A DNA stretch of 64,000 nucleotides from positions 207,292 through 271,291 of the forward strand of contig NZ_SULL01000013.1 in the NCBI RefSeq assembly GCF_009372235.1. The letters run 5' to 3'. Positions within the stretch are counted from its first letter, which is position 1; each line of letters opens with the position of its first letter. Positions 18,564 to 27,838 of this stretch are shown one piece after another. The translations under genes and the position numbers were made by a program. Source of the DNA: Dickeya oryzae. GTDB taxonomy: Bacteria; Pseudomonadota; Gammaproteobacteria; Enterobacterales; Enterobacteriaceae. The notes beneath the pieces are model-generated. The model had not been told where the DNA came from. It saw only the letters and a list, made by a program, of their open reading frames with translations, and did not search any database.

Positions 18564-19910
18564 ATGGACGAAAAGACATTTTATACCTTTCTTGAAGACA
18601 AACATTTCATCGAGTTACAAGAGCTGCTCAAAACATCGGATGACATCCTTGATGTGATTACGCTAACGGAAAATCAGCACTCCCATATGTTGGCCTGGTG
18701 CCTGAATCCGAATGAAGGCCATGGTCAGCGCGACGCGATAATTAAAGATTTTCTGACCGCCGCCTATTACAGCAGTACCAAACATAAATACGACAATAAA
18801 AAATTTTTCCATATCTGGACCCCCGGTTTAATTCATCAAACCAGCTTTGGTTCGCTGTTTGTCTGCCGGGAATTCAGCATTTTTGACGGTAACGAAAGCC
18901 GCCGACGCCTTGACCTGTTTTTGATCGACCCGCAAAACAAATTTATCGTCACGATAGAGAATAAAGCGGGTTCAACCCCCGACGTCACCCAGCTTGACGA
19001 TTATCACGCCGCAGTGAAAAAAGCGCTGGCGCGTAACGCCTGTTTCAACAGCTATCTCTTCCTGTTCGTCACCATCGACAAATGGTTTAATCAATCAGCC
19101 GATAACGATTTTGTCAGCCAGGCCAATCACTGGGCATTTATGAACTACCAGTGGTTGGGTAAAGCAGCGCATCGCGCCCGCCTGCAATCCGAAAATCATC
19201 ATGCAGCGGTGCAGTTGCTGTTGTCGTACTGCCAGAAACAAGCCGATTGGCAAAGCCCAGCCGAGCAACGAATCTCCGAGCTTTCTGCCACGCTGGCAAT
19301 CCGTTATGCACCGCTGGTGGAATACTTTTATCAGCAAAGAAATCACTCGCCGGTCAAATGGCGTGCCAGCACATTTACCGGCATCGACGCCGAAATGCTG
19401 CTGTTCCTGCAACAGCACCGCCCACTTTGCGACAAGCTGTTCCAATCCCGAGGCATTGCCGGTGTGCTGGTTAACATGAAAAAAGCCCTGCCGGATTTGC
19501 AGGGTGATGACGGCTCGCACAACAATAATCTGCAAATCAGCCGCACCTGGTTTAATTTTGTGACCGACACTATGCTGGAGATCAGCGCGGAAACATACTG
19601 GCCTCTCTACGTGAACATTTACAGAGAAAAAAGCGAAAACAGCCGCCATCCACGCTTCGGCTTGCGGGCGTTTTACGCTGAGGCTTACCTGAGTGAAGCC
19701 TTCTCCTCTTCACATTCCGCATTCACCGACTGGCTCTATCAACACTTTCCTGACGGCAGAAAATCCAGATCTTATGACTGGAAAACACTCAGCCATCAAT
19801 ACGGATTGAGCGCAACGGAGGTAGTTGAGCAGGCAAAACGACTCGCACAAAAAATAGACACGTTCATTCAGCAGGGAAATGAAGCCGCACAACCAGACGG
19901 TGGTTCATAG
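18564..19910 (+). CDS. PD-(D/E)XK nuclease superfamily protein
   Basis: The 448-residue product has the catalytic core of the PD-(D/E)XK fold near residues 110-140: RRRLDLFLID with the metal-binding Asp near 117, then the TIENKAGS segment with Glu 132 and Lys 134. The rest is predicted mixed helix with no membrane segment. It resembles the PDDEXK_4 group of stand-alone nuclease-like proteins whose target is unknown; many lie in defence contexts. It stands alone between yohK and cdd, which are adjacent in E. coli, so it was probably inserted as a single gene. The start at 18564 is chosen because upstream frame lies within yohK; its ribosome site is weak. Confidence 0.75.
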   Translation: MDEKTFYTFLEDKHFIELQELLKTSDDILDVITLTENQHSHMLAWCLNPNEGHGQRDAIIKDFLTAAYYSSTKHKYDNKKFFHIWTPGLIHQTSFGSLFVCREFSIFDGNESRRRLDLFLIDPQNKFIVTIENKAGSTPDVTQLDDYHAAVKKALARNACFNSYLFLFVTIDKWFNQSADNDFVSQANHWAFMNYQWLGKAAHRARLQSENHHAAVQLLLSYCQKQADWQSPAEQRISELSATLAIRYAPLVEYFYQQRNHSPVKWRASTFTGIDAEMLLFLQQHRPLCDKLFQSRGIAGVLVNMKKALPDLQGDDGSHNNNLQISRTWFNFVTDTMLEISAETYWPLYVNIYREKSENSRHPRFGLRAFYAEAYLSEAFSSSHSAFTDWLYQHFPDGRKSRSYDWKTLSHQYGLSATEVVEQAKRLAQKIDTFIQQGNEAAQPDGGS

Positions 19911-19997
19911 TCACTTTCTCAATACCAACCGGGTTTGCGTCTAAAACCTGCGAGATATCTCGCATTTGTGATTTCTTTTTCATTCATTTCATTCTAA

Positions 19998-20015
19998 AAG
20001 TGATAATAATCACAA
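19998..20015 (+). promoter_or_regulatory. CRP site in the cdd promoter
   Basis: AGTGA-TAATAA-TCACA (19999-20014) matches the CRP consensus TGTGA-N6-TCACA in nine of ten positions. A weaker half-site TGTGA begins 32 bases upstream (19967). Paired CRP sites with CytR between them control cdd in E. coli, so the same cAMP and nucleoside control is likely. Confidence 0.75.
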
Positions 20016-20081
20016 ATATTAGCTGTATCACTGTCCACACTTGGGTCAGTACGCCTTGTAAACCGGGAAAGGGAAACCACC

Positions 20082-20969
20082 ATGCAAGCACGCTTTCATG
20101 ACGCCTTCACGCAACTGCCTGCGACGCTACAAACCGCGTTGGCTCCCATACTGGCGCGTGACGATTTCGCCGCCATGCTAACCGCCGACGACGTTCGACA
20201 GATTTGCGCCCACTGTCAGCTCGACGCCGATGAACTGGCCTTTGCCTTGCTGCCGCTGGCCGCCGCCTGTGCACTGACGCCGGTTTCTGATTTTCACGTT
20301 GGCGCTATCGCACAAGGAGTCAGCGGCGCATTCTACTGGGGCGCTAATATGGAATTTGACGGCCTGCCGTTACAGCAGACTGTCCATGCCGAACAAAGCG
20401 CGATTAGCCACGCCTGGTTGCGCGATGAGCCTGCGTTGCGCGCGGTAACCGTCAATTACACGCCCTGTGGTCACTGCCGCCAGTTCATGAATGAACTGAA
20501 CAGTGCACCTGACTTGCGTATTTGTCTGCCGGGACGGGAAGCGGCGGCGCTCAGCCATTACCTGCCGGATGCCTTTGGCCCGCGTGATTTAGCGATCAAC
20601 ACCCTGTTGATGGATGCCATCGATAATGGATTAACACTGGTAACGGACGACGCGCTGTGCCAGTTAGCACTGACTGCCGCCAACCGCAGCCACGCACCGT
20701 ACAGTAAGGCGTTTAGCGGCATCGCGCTGGAGACGCGGCAAGGCCATCGCTACACCGGACGTTATGCGGAAAACGCTGCGTTCAACCCCAGCCTGCCTCC
20801 TTTGCAGGCGGCCCTGAATCTTGTCAATCTGGCTGGCGAGGCATTTAGCGATATTCAGCGGGCGGTTCTGGTGGAGTCAAGCCATGCCGCACTCAGTCAG
20901 TGGAGCCTGGCCCAACCGTTGCTGGCCTCGTTGGGGTACACCGCACTGCACCACGCACTGGCCGATTGA
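20082..20969 (+). CDS. cdd: Cytidine deaminase
   Basis: Cdd deaminates cytidine and deoxycytidine to uridine forms for nucleoside salvage. The 295-residue protein is of the long enterobacterial dimeric type (E. coli 294). The zinc site is seen as VHAEQSAI (His ligand, catalytic Glu) and PCGHCRQF (two Cys ligands) near residues 102-132, and the C-terminal half repeats a degenerate deaminase fold. A good GGGAAAGGGAAA stretch precedes the ATG. Confidence 0.97.
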   Translation: MQARFHDAFTQLPATLQTALAPILARDDFAAMLTADDVRQICAHCQLDADELAFALLPLAAACALTPVSDFHVGAIAQGVSGAFYWGANMEFDGLPLQQTVHAEQSAISHAWLRDEPALRAVTVNYTPCGHCRQFMNELNSAPDLRICLPGREAAALSHYLPDAFGPRDLAINTLLMDAIDNGLTLVTDDALCQLALTAANRSHAPYSKAFSGIALETRQGHRYTGRYAENAAFNPSLPPLQAALNLVNLAGEAFSDIQRAVLVESSHAALSQWSLAQPLLASLGYTALHHALAD

Positions 20970-20977
20970 AGCATCAC

Positions 20978-21005
20978 GCCGTCATCTTATTGATGAGATG
21001 ACGGC
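20978..21005 (+). terminator. Stem-loop after cdd
   Basis: GCCGTCATCT (20978-20987) pairs perfectly with AGATGACGGC (20996-21005), eight bases after the cdd stop. A C-run rather than T-run follows, so termination efficiency is unclear; it can at least stabilise the 3' end. Confidence 0.5.
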
Positions 21006-21208
21006 ATCCCCCCCTTCTGCGGCCTTCATTGTCGCTAAAAGCCGCCACTATGTGACTTCCCCCACATAATTTTTATATGCAAGTCATCTGTAATTATTTT
21101 AATTAACAATCCCTGTACATATTTGCTGGGTACTTTAAGATCGCCGGTATCGATCGCTTCCCGCTGGTTCTCCGAACCGATTTCAGCTACCAAAGAGTCG
21201 AAAAAGTC

Positions 21209-22906
21209 ATGGAATTGGAATACGAAAGTAAACGTCCGCTCTACATCCCTTATGCTGGTCCCCTCCTGCTCGAGTTCCCCCTTCTGAACAAAGGCAGCGC
21301 CTTTACCGAAGAAGAACGCGATCATTTCAACCTGCACGGTCTGCTGCCTGAAGCAGTAGAAACCATTGAAGAACAAGCAGAACGCGCCTGGCGGCAGTAT
21401 CAGGAATTCAAGAACGATATGGAAAAACACGTGTACCTGCGTAATATCCAGGACACGAACGAAACCCTGTTCTACCGCCTGCTGGAAAACCACCTGAGCG
21501 AAATGATGCCGATCATTTACACGCCGACGGTTGGTGCTGCTTGTGAACACTTCTCCGACATTTATCGTCGTGCTCGTGGTCTGTTCATCTCCTACCCTAA
21601 CCGTGAGCATATCGACGATATGCTGCAAAACGCCACCAAACAGAACGTAAAAGTCATCGTGGTGACGGACGGTGAACGTATTCTGGGTCTGGGTGACCAG
21701 GGTATCGGCGGTATGGGGATTCCGATCGGTAAATTGTCTTTGTACACCGCGTGCGGCGGCATCAGCCCGGCGTATACTCTGCCGGTGGTACTGGATGTTG
21801 GGACCAACAACCCGCAACTGCTCAACGACCCGCTGTACATGGGCTGGCGTCACCCGCGTATTACCGGTGACGAATACTATGAGTTCGTGAACGAATTCAT
21901 TCAGGCTGTGAAACGCCGCTGGCCGAACGTCCTGCTGCAGTTCGAAGACTTCGCACAGAACAACGCCATGCCGTTGCTGAACCGCTACCGTGATGAAATC
22001 TGTAGCTTCAACGACGACATTCAGGGCACCGCCGCCGTGGCACTGGGCAGCCTGATCGCCGCCAGCCGTGCAGCAGGCAGCCAGTTGCGCGATCAGACCG
22101 TGGCGTTTTTGGGTGCAGGTTCCGCTGGTTGCGGTATCGCCGAGCAGATCATCGCACAGATGAAGTCTGAAGGGCTGAGCGACGAAGAAGCCCGCGCCCG
22201 CGTATTCATGGTAGACCGTTTTGGCTTGTTGACCGACAAACTGCCTAACCTGCTCGACTTCCAGAGCAAGCTGGTGCAGAAAAGCGGCAAACTGGCTCAG
22301 TGGGATGTCACCCGTGACGCCATCTCGTTGATGGATGTGATGCGTAACGCCAAGCCGACCATCCTGATCGGTGTATCAGGTCAGCCGGGCTTGTTCACGG
22401 AAGAAATCATCCGTGAAATGCACCGTAATTGCGCTCGCCCGATCGTGATGCCGCTGTCCAACCCGACATCCCGTGTGGAAGCGCGTCCGGAAGATATCAT
22501 CCGTTGGACCGACGGTGCCGCACTGGTCGCGACCGGTAGCCCGTTCTCCCCGGTACAGCACAAAGACAAGGTTTACCCGATCGCACAGTGCAATAACTCG
22601 TACATTTTCCCAGGCATTGGTCTGGGTGTGTTGGCCAGTGGCGCGAAACGTATCACTGATGGCATGCTGATGGCCTCCAGCCGTGCGCTGGCTGACTGCT
22701 CTCCGTTGGCGAATCAGGGTGAAGGTGCACTGCTGCCAGATGTTGACACCATTCAGGAAGTATCCAAACACATCGCGCTGGAAGTGGCTAAAGCCGCCCA
22801 GTTGCAGGGTGTGGCGGAAGTGACAACTGAAGAGGCGCTGGTCAAAGCGATTGCTCATAACTTCTGGCATCCGCAGTACCGCACCTACAAACGCACCTCG
22901 TTCTGA
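21209..22906 (+). CDS. maeA: NAD-dependent malic enzyme
   Basis: MaeA (SfcA) oxidatively decarboxylates malate to pyruvate with NAD. The 565-residue length equals E. coli MaeA. Visible are the malic-enzyme N-domain ([11 protein letters not shown] near residue 100, and [16 protein letters not shown] near 155), the metal/NAD segment FEDFAQNNA followed by [13 protein letters not shown] near 275, and the Rossmann motif [15 protein letters not shown] near 310. Codon use is strongly biased towards preferred codons in this gene, suggesting good expression. A strong terminator follows. Confidence 0.97.
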   Translation: MELEYESKRPLYIPYAGPLLLEFPLLNKGSAFTEEERDHFNLHGLLPEAVETIEEQAERAWRQYQEFKNDMEKHVYLRNIQDTNETLFYRLLENHLSEMMPIIYTPTVGAACEHFSDIYRRARGLFISYPNREHIDDMLQNATKQNVKVIVVTDGERILGLGDQGIGGMGIPIGKLSLYTACGGISPAYTLPVVLDVGTNNPQLLNDPLYMGWRHPRITGDEYYEFVNEFIQAVKRRWPNVLLQFEDFAQNNAMPLLNRYRDEICSFNDDIQGTAAVALGSLIAASRAAGSQLRDQTVAFLGAGSAGCGIAEQIIAQMKSEGLSDEEARARVFMVDRFGLLTDKLPNLLDFQSKLVQKSGKLAQWDVTRDAISLMDVMRNAKPTILIGVSGQPGLFTEEIIREMHRNCARPIVMPLSNPTSRVEARPEDIIRWTDGAALVATGSPFSPVQHKDKVYPIAQCNNSYIFPGIGLGVLASGAKRITDGMLMASSRALADCSPLANQGEGALLPDVDTIQEVSKHIALEVAKAAQLQGVAEVTTEEALVKAIAHNFWHPQYRTYKRTSF

Positions 22907-22951
22907 TTGTGCATGCCGATTGCCCGGATTGCAGGGCGATCACGGTTTCAG

Positions 22952-22974
22952 ACGCGGCCTCGGCCGCGTTTTTT
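22952..22974 (+). terminator. Rho-independent terminator of maeA
   Basis: ACGCGGCC (22952-22959) pairs with GGCCGCGT (22962-22969) and is followed by a T-run to 22974, about 45 bases after the maeA stop. Confidence 0.88.
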
Positions 22975-23105
22975 ATCCCTTTCCCTTCTGATACACGTCA
23001 TTCTCCCCCCCGGCGATTTCTGCCATAATGGCACGCTATCGATACATCAATGTCATGCCTGTTTTGCCTGCTGTGCCATGCAACGAACGGGTGTGTGGAG
23101 CTGCC

Positions 23106-24341
23106 ATGGATACTTCGGGTTTACTCTCTCTGGAACAGGCGCGGCATGCCATGCTGACGCAAGTTTCCGCACTTACCACCACAGAAACCGTTTCTATCTA
23201 TCAGGCTGCCGGTCGTATTACCGCCACCGCGGTGACCTCGCCTATCAATGTGCCGCCATTCGACAATTCGGCGATGGACGGCTACGCCGTGCGGTGTCAT
23301 GAGCTCACCGGTCAGCCGTTACCCGTAGCAGGTAAAGCATTTGCTGGCGCGCCATTTGACGCAGACTGGCCTGAAGGCAGCTGTATTCGCATTATGACCG
23401 GTGCGGCGATCCCCGCCGGTGCCGACGCGGTGGTCATGCAGGAGGAAACACAAAGCGATGCCGATGGCCGGATTCGGTGCACCCATGCGGTGAAACCGGG
23501 CCAGAATATCCGCCGTATCGGTGAGGACATACAACAGCAGGCGCAGGTTCTGCCCGCAGGTACGCGGCTGGGGGCGGCCGAATTGCCGTTGCTGGCATCA
23601 CTGGGCATTGCCAGCATATCGGTCGTACGCCGTCTGCGGGTGGCGCTATTTTCCACCGGCGATGAGCTACAACCTGTCGGCGAGCCGTTGCAACCAGGGC
23701 AAATTTACGATACCAACCGCTTTGCGGTACGGCTGATGCTCGAACAATTGGGCCATGACGTAATAGACCTTGGCATCGTGCGTGATGATCCCACCGCGCT
23801 GCGTGAGGTCTTTCTGCAGGCGGATCAGGCTGCCGATGTGGTGATCAGCAGCGGGGGCGTATCAGTAGGAGAAGCGGATTACACCAAACAGATGCTGGAA
23901 ATGCTGGGAGATATCCGCTTTTGGAAACTGGCCATCAAACCCGGTAAACCATTTGCTTTCGGCAAGCTGAGCCACGCCTGGTTCTGCGGACTGCCGGGTA
24001 ACCCGGTTTCCGCCGCGGTAACGTTTTACCAGCTCGTGCAACCGCTGCTGGCACAGTTGTCCGGCCATAGCGGGTGGTCATTACCGACACGTTTTCGGGT
24101 AAAAACAGCGACACCGCTGAAAAAATCCCCCGGCCGACTGGATTTCCAACGCGGCGTGTTAACCCGTAACTCACAGGGCGACCTGGAAGTGCGGACCACC
24201 GGGCATCAAGGCTCACATGTGTTCAGTTCTTTCAGTCTCGGCAACTGCTTCATCGTACTGGAAGCGGAACGCGGCCGTGTTGACGCGGGCGAATGGGTGG
24301 AAGTCGAACCCTTCAACTCACTGTTACAGAGCCACTACTGA
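23106..24341 (+). CDS. moeA: Molybdopterin molybdenumtransferase MoeA
   Basis: MoeA inserts molybdate into adenylylated molybdopterin to make molybdenum cofactor. The 411-residue product (same length as E. coli) has the [15 protein letters not shown] motif near residue 50, the [19 protein letters not shown] segment, and the MoCF-binding signature [12 protein letters not shown] near 250. The start at 23106 has GGAG five bases upstream; the frame is open further upstream without homology. The stop overlaps the moeB start as TGATG. Confidence 0.96.
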   Translation: MDTSGLLSLEQARHAMLTQVSALTTTETVSIYQAAGRITATAVTSPINVPPFDNSAMDGYAVRCHELTGQPLPVAGKAFAGAPFDADWPEGSCIRIMTGAAIPAGADAVVMQEETQSDADGRIRCTHAVKPGQNIRRIGEDIQQQAQVLPAGTRLGAAELPLLASLGIASISVVRRLRVALFSTGDELQPVGEPLQPGQIYDTNRFAVRLMLEQLGHDVIDLGIVRDDPTALREVFLQADQAADVVISSGGVSVGEADYTKQMLEMLGDIRFWKLAIKPGKPFAFGKLSHAWFCGLPGNPVSAAVTFYQLVQPLLAQLSGHSGWSLPTRFRVKTATPLKKSPGRLDFQRGVLTRNSQGDLEVRTTGHQGSHVFSSFSLGNCFIVLEAERGRVDAGEWVEVEPFNSLLQSHY

Positions 24342-25099
24342 TGCTGCCTGAACTGACTGATGAAGAAACCCTGCGTTATAATCGGCAAATCGTCCTGCGC
24401 GGGTTTGATTTTGATGCACAGGAACGATTGAAAGCCGCTCGGGTACTGATTGTCGGGTTAGGTGGGCTGGGTTGTGCCGCCTCGCAGTATCTGGCATCAG
24501 CCGGTGTCGGCCAACTCACCCTGCTGGATTTTGATACCGTGTCACTGTCCAACCTGCAACGCCAGGTGTTACATCGCGACGATCGCATCGGCATGCCGAA
24601 AGTCGAGTCGGCCCGTCAGACCTTGCAGCGCATCAATCCACACATTCAGATAACACCGATTCAGGATAATCTGGACGATGACGCCCTACAGGCTGTCGTG
24701 ACGCAACACGATGTCGTGGTGGATTGCACTGATAACGTTTCTATTCGTGAGCGGCTTAACCATCTCTGTTTTCTGCAGAAAATACCGTTGGTTTCCGGTG
24801 CGGCGATCCGAATGGAAGGGCAAATCAGCGTTTTTACCTATCAACCGCAGGAGCCTTGCTACCGCTGCCTTAGCCGTTTGTTTGGCGACAGTGCACTCAC
24901 CTGTGTCGAAGCGGGTGTGATGGCACCGTTGGTTGGCGTGATAGGGTCATTGCAGGCGCTGGAAACCATCAAGTTGCTGGCGCACTATGGCCAGCCGCTG
25001 GCGGGTAAATTGCTGCTGTTTGATGCGATGACGATGCAATTTCGCGAAATGCGCTTATCGAAGAATCCAGACTGTGACACCTGTGGGCAGGTGACCTGA
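24341..25099 (+). CDS. moeB: Molybdopterin-synthase adenylyltransferase MoeB
   Basis: MoeB adenylates the C-terminus of MoaD so that it can carry sulfur for molybdopterin synthesis. The 252-residue protein has the nucleotide motif LIVGLGGLGCAASQYL near residue 38, DCTDNVSIR near 130, and a structural zinc site from CYRC (about 172-175) and CDTC (about 244-247). It aligns with E. coli MoeB throughout. The start was set at 24341 because the stop of moeA overlaps it by one base, the common coupled arrangement. Confidence 0.96.
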   Translation: MLPELTDEETLRYNRQIVLRGFDFDAQERLKAARVLIVGLGGLGCAASQYLASAGVGQLTLLDFDTVSLSNLQRQVLHRDDRIGMPKVESARQTLQRINPHIQITPIQDNLDDDALQAVVTQHDVVVDCTDNVSIRERLNHLCFLQKIPLVSGAAIRMEGQISVFTYQPQEPCYRCLSRLFGDSALTCVEAGVMAPLVGVIGSLQALETIKLLAHYGQPLAGKLLLFDAMTMQFREMRLSKNPDCDTCGQVT

Positions 25100-25289
25100 C
25101 GCCTTGCCCCGACAGAACGCCTGGCGTGTGCGCGGCCTGGCGGCAAGAATGCGAATAGGGCCACCACCACCTCAAGCCATCCACTCCAGACTGGCCGTTA
25201 GACGACCTTAATCGACCAACGGCCAGACCGCTGTAACAGAATTGGTGTAAGATAACCGCGTTTATGTTACTCCATAAGGTCGTCGCATC

Positions 25290-25685
25290 ATGACACAAGC
25301 ATTATCTGAGGAAGAACGCATTCAGCAATCCATCACCCGGGTCGCCAAAGTCGTCTTCCCTACCACTATCAACCACCATTCCACGTTGTTTGGCGGCACC
25401 GCACTGGCATGGATGGACGAAATTTCTTTTATTACTGCCACCCGTTTTTGCCATAAACCCCTGGTCACCGTTTCAACCGAAAAGATCAATTTCACGACCC
25501 CTATCCCATCAGGCACGATTGTGGAGCTGGTCGGGCAGGTCAGCCGGGTCGGACGTACCAGCCTGACCGTAGATGTGTCGGTCTATCTGGAGCAGATGTA
25601 CGCCGAAGGCCGCACCAAAGTGATTACCGGTCAGTTCAATTTTGTGGCAGTCAATGACGAAGGACGCCCCATTCCGCTATTCTGA
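25290..25685 (+). CDS. Hotdog-fold acyl-CoA thioesterase (YciA-like)
   Basis: A 131-residue single hotdog domain. The segment INHHSTLFGGTALAWMDEIS near residue 28 contains the asparagine/histidine and the central helix aspartate of the YciA/BFIT class of acyl-CoA thioesterases, which hydrolyse acyl-CoA to free acid and CoA. Later strands VSTEKINFTTPIPSGTIVEL and VDVSVYLEQ follow the expected pattern. It stands alone; the physiological substrate is not clear. Confidence 0.85.
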   Translation: MTQALSEEERIQQSITRVAKVVFPTTINHHSTLFGGTALAWMDEISFITATRFCHKPLVTVSTEKINFTTPIPSGTIVELVGQVSRVGRTSLTVDVSVYLEQMYAEGRTKVITGQFNFVAVNDEGRPIPLF

Positions 25686-25793
25686 TGGCGGACGCATCGG
25701 TGTTGCGATGCGGCATAGTGCACGATATTACGCCAATGATGTCTGCTGGTGACAGAATATCGTCGAACTCTTTTCCTCTACCTGGTAAATGTA

Positions 25794-26846
25794 ATGATTT
25801 CCGTCTGCATGATAATGAAAAACGAAGCCAGGCATCTTGCCAGCACGCTGGCCTCTATTGCAGCGCATTTTGACGATATTATCGTTGTCGATACAGGTTC
25901 TACTGATGACTCCAAAGCCATCGCCCGCCAATTCACCCCCCATGTTTATGACTTCACTTGGGTCGCCGATTTCTCTGCGGCACGCAATGTGTCTTTGGAT
26001 TACGCGCGTCACGATTGGGTTCTCGTGATTGATGCCGATGAAGAGGTCGAATCTGTTGATATTGAAGCACTACACGCTCTGATAAAAGCACATCCGCACT
26101 CGATAGGCCGCGTAGAACGCATCAATTACCTGGACGAAGGGAACGATATCACTACTGCCCGGGAATCCATCAACCGACTATTTTGCAAAGATAGGTATCA
26201 CTACAGCGGTATTATTCACGAACAAGTGACACCACGAGACACCAACACGCCCTTAGCGCCGCCATTTATGGCGCCAATCCGGCTCAATCATGTGGGGTAT
26301 AGAAAGGAAGTCTTGCAGGATACCGACAAGGTTTCACGCAATATCACGTTACTGAAACAGGCGCTCACGACGCAGGAAGATGACCCATACCTGCTATTCC
26401 AGTTAGGTAAAAGTTATTATCTGAAACGCGACTATCCGACAGCCATTCACTATTTTCAACAGGCAATACGCTTCGAGACCAATTTTACTTACGAATACAC
26501 CGAAGACCTGATTGAAACTTACGGCTATGCATTGATCAATGCGGGGAAATATGCAGAAGCGATGGATATTATCCAGTATGAGTCCAACTTCTCATCCACT
26601 GATTTTATATTTTTGAAAGCCCTCATACTGATGAATAATGGCCAACTGCAGAATGCAGTCGATTTATTCGTGCAATGTACAAATATGCCGACAGGGAATA
26701 AAGAAGGCGTCAACTCTTATAAAGCCAACTACAATGTCGGCGTTATTTTGGAATGTGTCGGCATGAAGCAGCAGGCTCTGGAATTTTACCAAAAATGCGG
26801 TAGTTACGCGTTGGCGCGTGACGGCATCCAGCGGCTGGTTCATTAA
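25794..26846 (+). CDS. Family 2 glycosyltransferase with TPR repeats
   Basis: The 350-residue product opens with MISVCMIMKNEARHLASTLA, then DDIIVVDTGSTDDS and DWVLVIDADEEV, giving the GT-A fold nucleotide-sugar site and DxD-like metal motif of the SunS-type family 2 transferases. From about residue 195 to the end it has TPR-like helical pairs (YLLFQLGKSYYLKRDYPTAI and similar). It is soluble. The acceptor is not known; related proteins modify peptides or flagellin. The start at 25794 is chosen because the family begins at ISVCMIVKNE; the frame is open 15 codons upstream. Confidence 0.8.
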   Translation: MISVCMIMKNEARHLASTLASIAAHFDDIIVVDTGSTDDSKAIARQFTPHVYDFTWVADFSAARNVSLDYARHDWVLVIDADEEVESVDIEALHALIKAHPHSIGRVERINYLDEGNDITTARESINRLFCKDRYHYSGIIHEQVTPRDTNTPLAPPFMAPIRLNHVGYRKEVLQDTDKVSRNITLLKQALTTQEDDPYLLFQLGKSYYLKRDYPTAIHYFQQAIRFETNFTYEYTEDLIETYGYALINAGKYAEAMDIIQYESNFSSTDFIFLKALILMNNGQLQNAVDLFVQCTNMPTGNKEGVNSYKANYNVGVILECVGMKQQALEFYQKCGSYALARDGIQRLVH

Positions 26847-26972
26847 AGCGTCGGGTACAGATATCCTCAGCATGTCTGGTGGATATCTGTCTTATTCATT
26901 TTATTCATATCATAGAAAAGAAATACGCTATCAGTTCGTATTCGATTATTTTCATTCAAATTATCAACCTCG

Positions 26973-26990
26973 GGTTACCACAGGGTAACC
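26973..26990. promoter_or_regulatory. Possible operator upstream of the flavodoxin-like gene
   Basis: GGTTACC and GGTAACC form an inverted repeat with a four-base centre (26973-26990), about 140 bases before the next gene. A direct repeat cgtccataaa occurs twice nearer the gene (about 27087 and 27107). Either could bind a redox-responsive regulator; none is encoded next to it. Confidence 0.35.
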
Positions 26991-27128
26991 TAGGTACTTT
27001 CGGGTAATTCATTGTTTATAAAAATGGGGCGCGATAATATGCCGACATCACTGAACATGGTTTATGGTTTTACCCACGCTTTTATCCGTCCATAAACGCC
27101 TTTATGCGTCCATAAATGAGGAAATACA

Positions 27129-27683
27129 ATGAGCAAACTCGCGGTTGTCTACTATTCCGGCTACGGCCACACCAAACATATCGCTGAACTGGTTGCAGAG
27201 AGCGCACAGGCAAGCCTGATCGCTATTGATAGCAACGGCGATATCACCGACGCCGACTGGGAAACTCTGAACGCCGCAAACGGTATCATTTTCGGTGCAC
27301 CGACCTACATGGGCAACGTACCGTGGCAGTTCAAAAAATTTGCTGATGCCAGCTCCAAAATTTGGTTTACCCGTGGCTGGCAGGACAAAGTATTTGGCGG
27401 TTTCGCCAACAGCGCCAGCCTGAATGGTGACAAGCAAGTTACCCTGATTTATCTGCAGACGCTGGCGGCACAGCACGGCGGTATCTGGGTTAGCCTGGGA
27501 CAAGCGCCAGCTAACGCGCTGGCTTCCACCCGTAACGATGCCAACAACCTCGGTGGTTCTGCCGGTGCACTGATTCAGTCTCCGTCTGACGCTGGTGCGG
27601 ATGCCATCCCGGCAGGTGACCTGGAAACCGCTAGATTGTACGGCGCACGCGTTGCTGAAATTACCCGCCGCCTGCACGGTTAA
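27129..27683 (+). CDS. Flavodoxin-family NAD(P)H:quinone oxidoreductase
   Basis: A 184-residue protein with the FMN-phosphate loop YYSGYGHTKHIAE at residues 8-20, GAPTYMGNVPWQFKKF near residue 57, and GWQDKVFGGFANSASLNGDK, as in WrbA-like quinone reductases that reduce quinones by two electrons. It is cytosolic and monocistronic. GAGGAAATACA gives a good ribosome site. A strong terminator follows. Confidence 0.85.
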   Translation: MSKLAVVYYSGYGHTKHIAELVAESAQASLIAIDSNGDITDADWETLNAANGIIFGAPTYMGNVPWQFKKFADASSKIWFTRGWQDKVFGGFANSASLNGDKQVTLIYLQTLAAQHGGIWVSLGQAPANALASTRNDANNLGGSAGALIQSPSDAGADAIPAGDLETARLYGARVAEITRRLHG

Positions 27684-27720
27684 TAGCGTTTCCTTTAACT
27701 ATTCATATGTAGCTATTAAT

Positions 27721-27748
27721 ATGCCCGGTTTAACCGGGCATATTTTTG
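27721..27748 (+). terminator. Rho-independent terminator of the flavodoxin-like gene
   Basis: ATGCCCGGTT (27721-27730) pairs with AACCGGGCAT (27732-27741), then atttttg follows. It lies 38 bases after the stop codon. Confidence 0.8.
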
Positions 27749-27786
27749 TCTATAGACCCCTTACATAGACGTTTCTATAGATAAAA

Positions 27787-27811
27787 GGCGGGCTGAGAAT
27801 ATCAGCCCGCC
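27787..27811 (-). terminator. Terminator of the tail-fibre gene
   Basis: GGCGGGCTGA (27787-27796) and TCAGCCCGCC (27802-27811) pair perfectly. Read on the minus strand the stem is followed by TTTTAT, so it ends the leftward tail-fibre transcript. Confidence 0.78.
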
Positions 27812-27838
27812 AGTCTATTGATGCATACAGGTCAGAGA

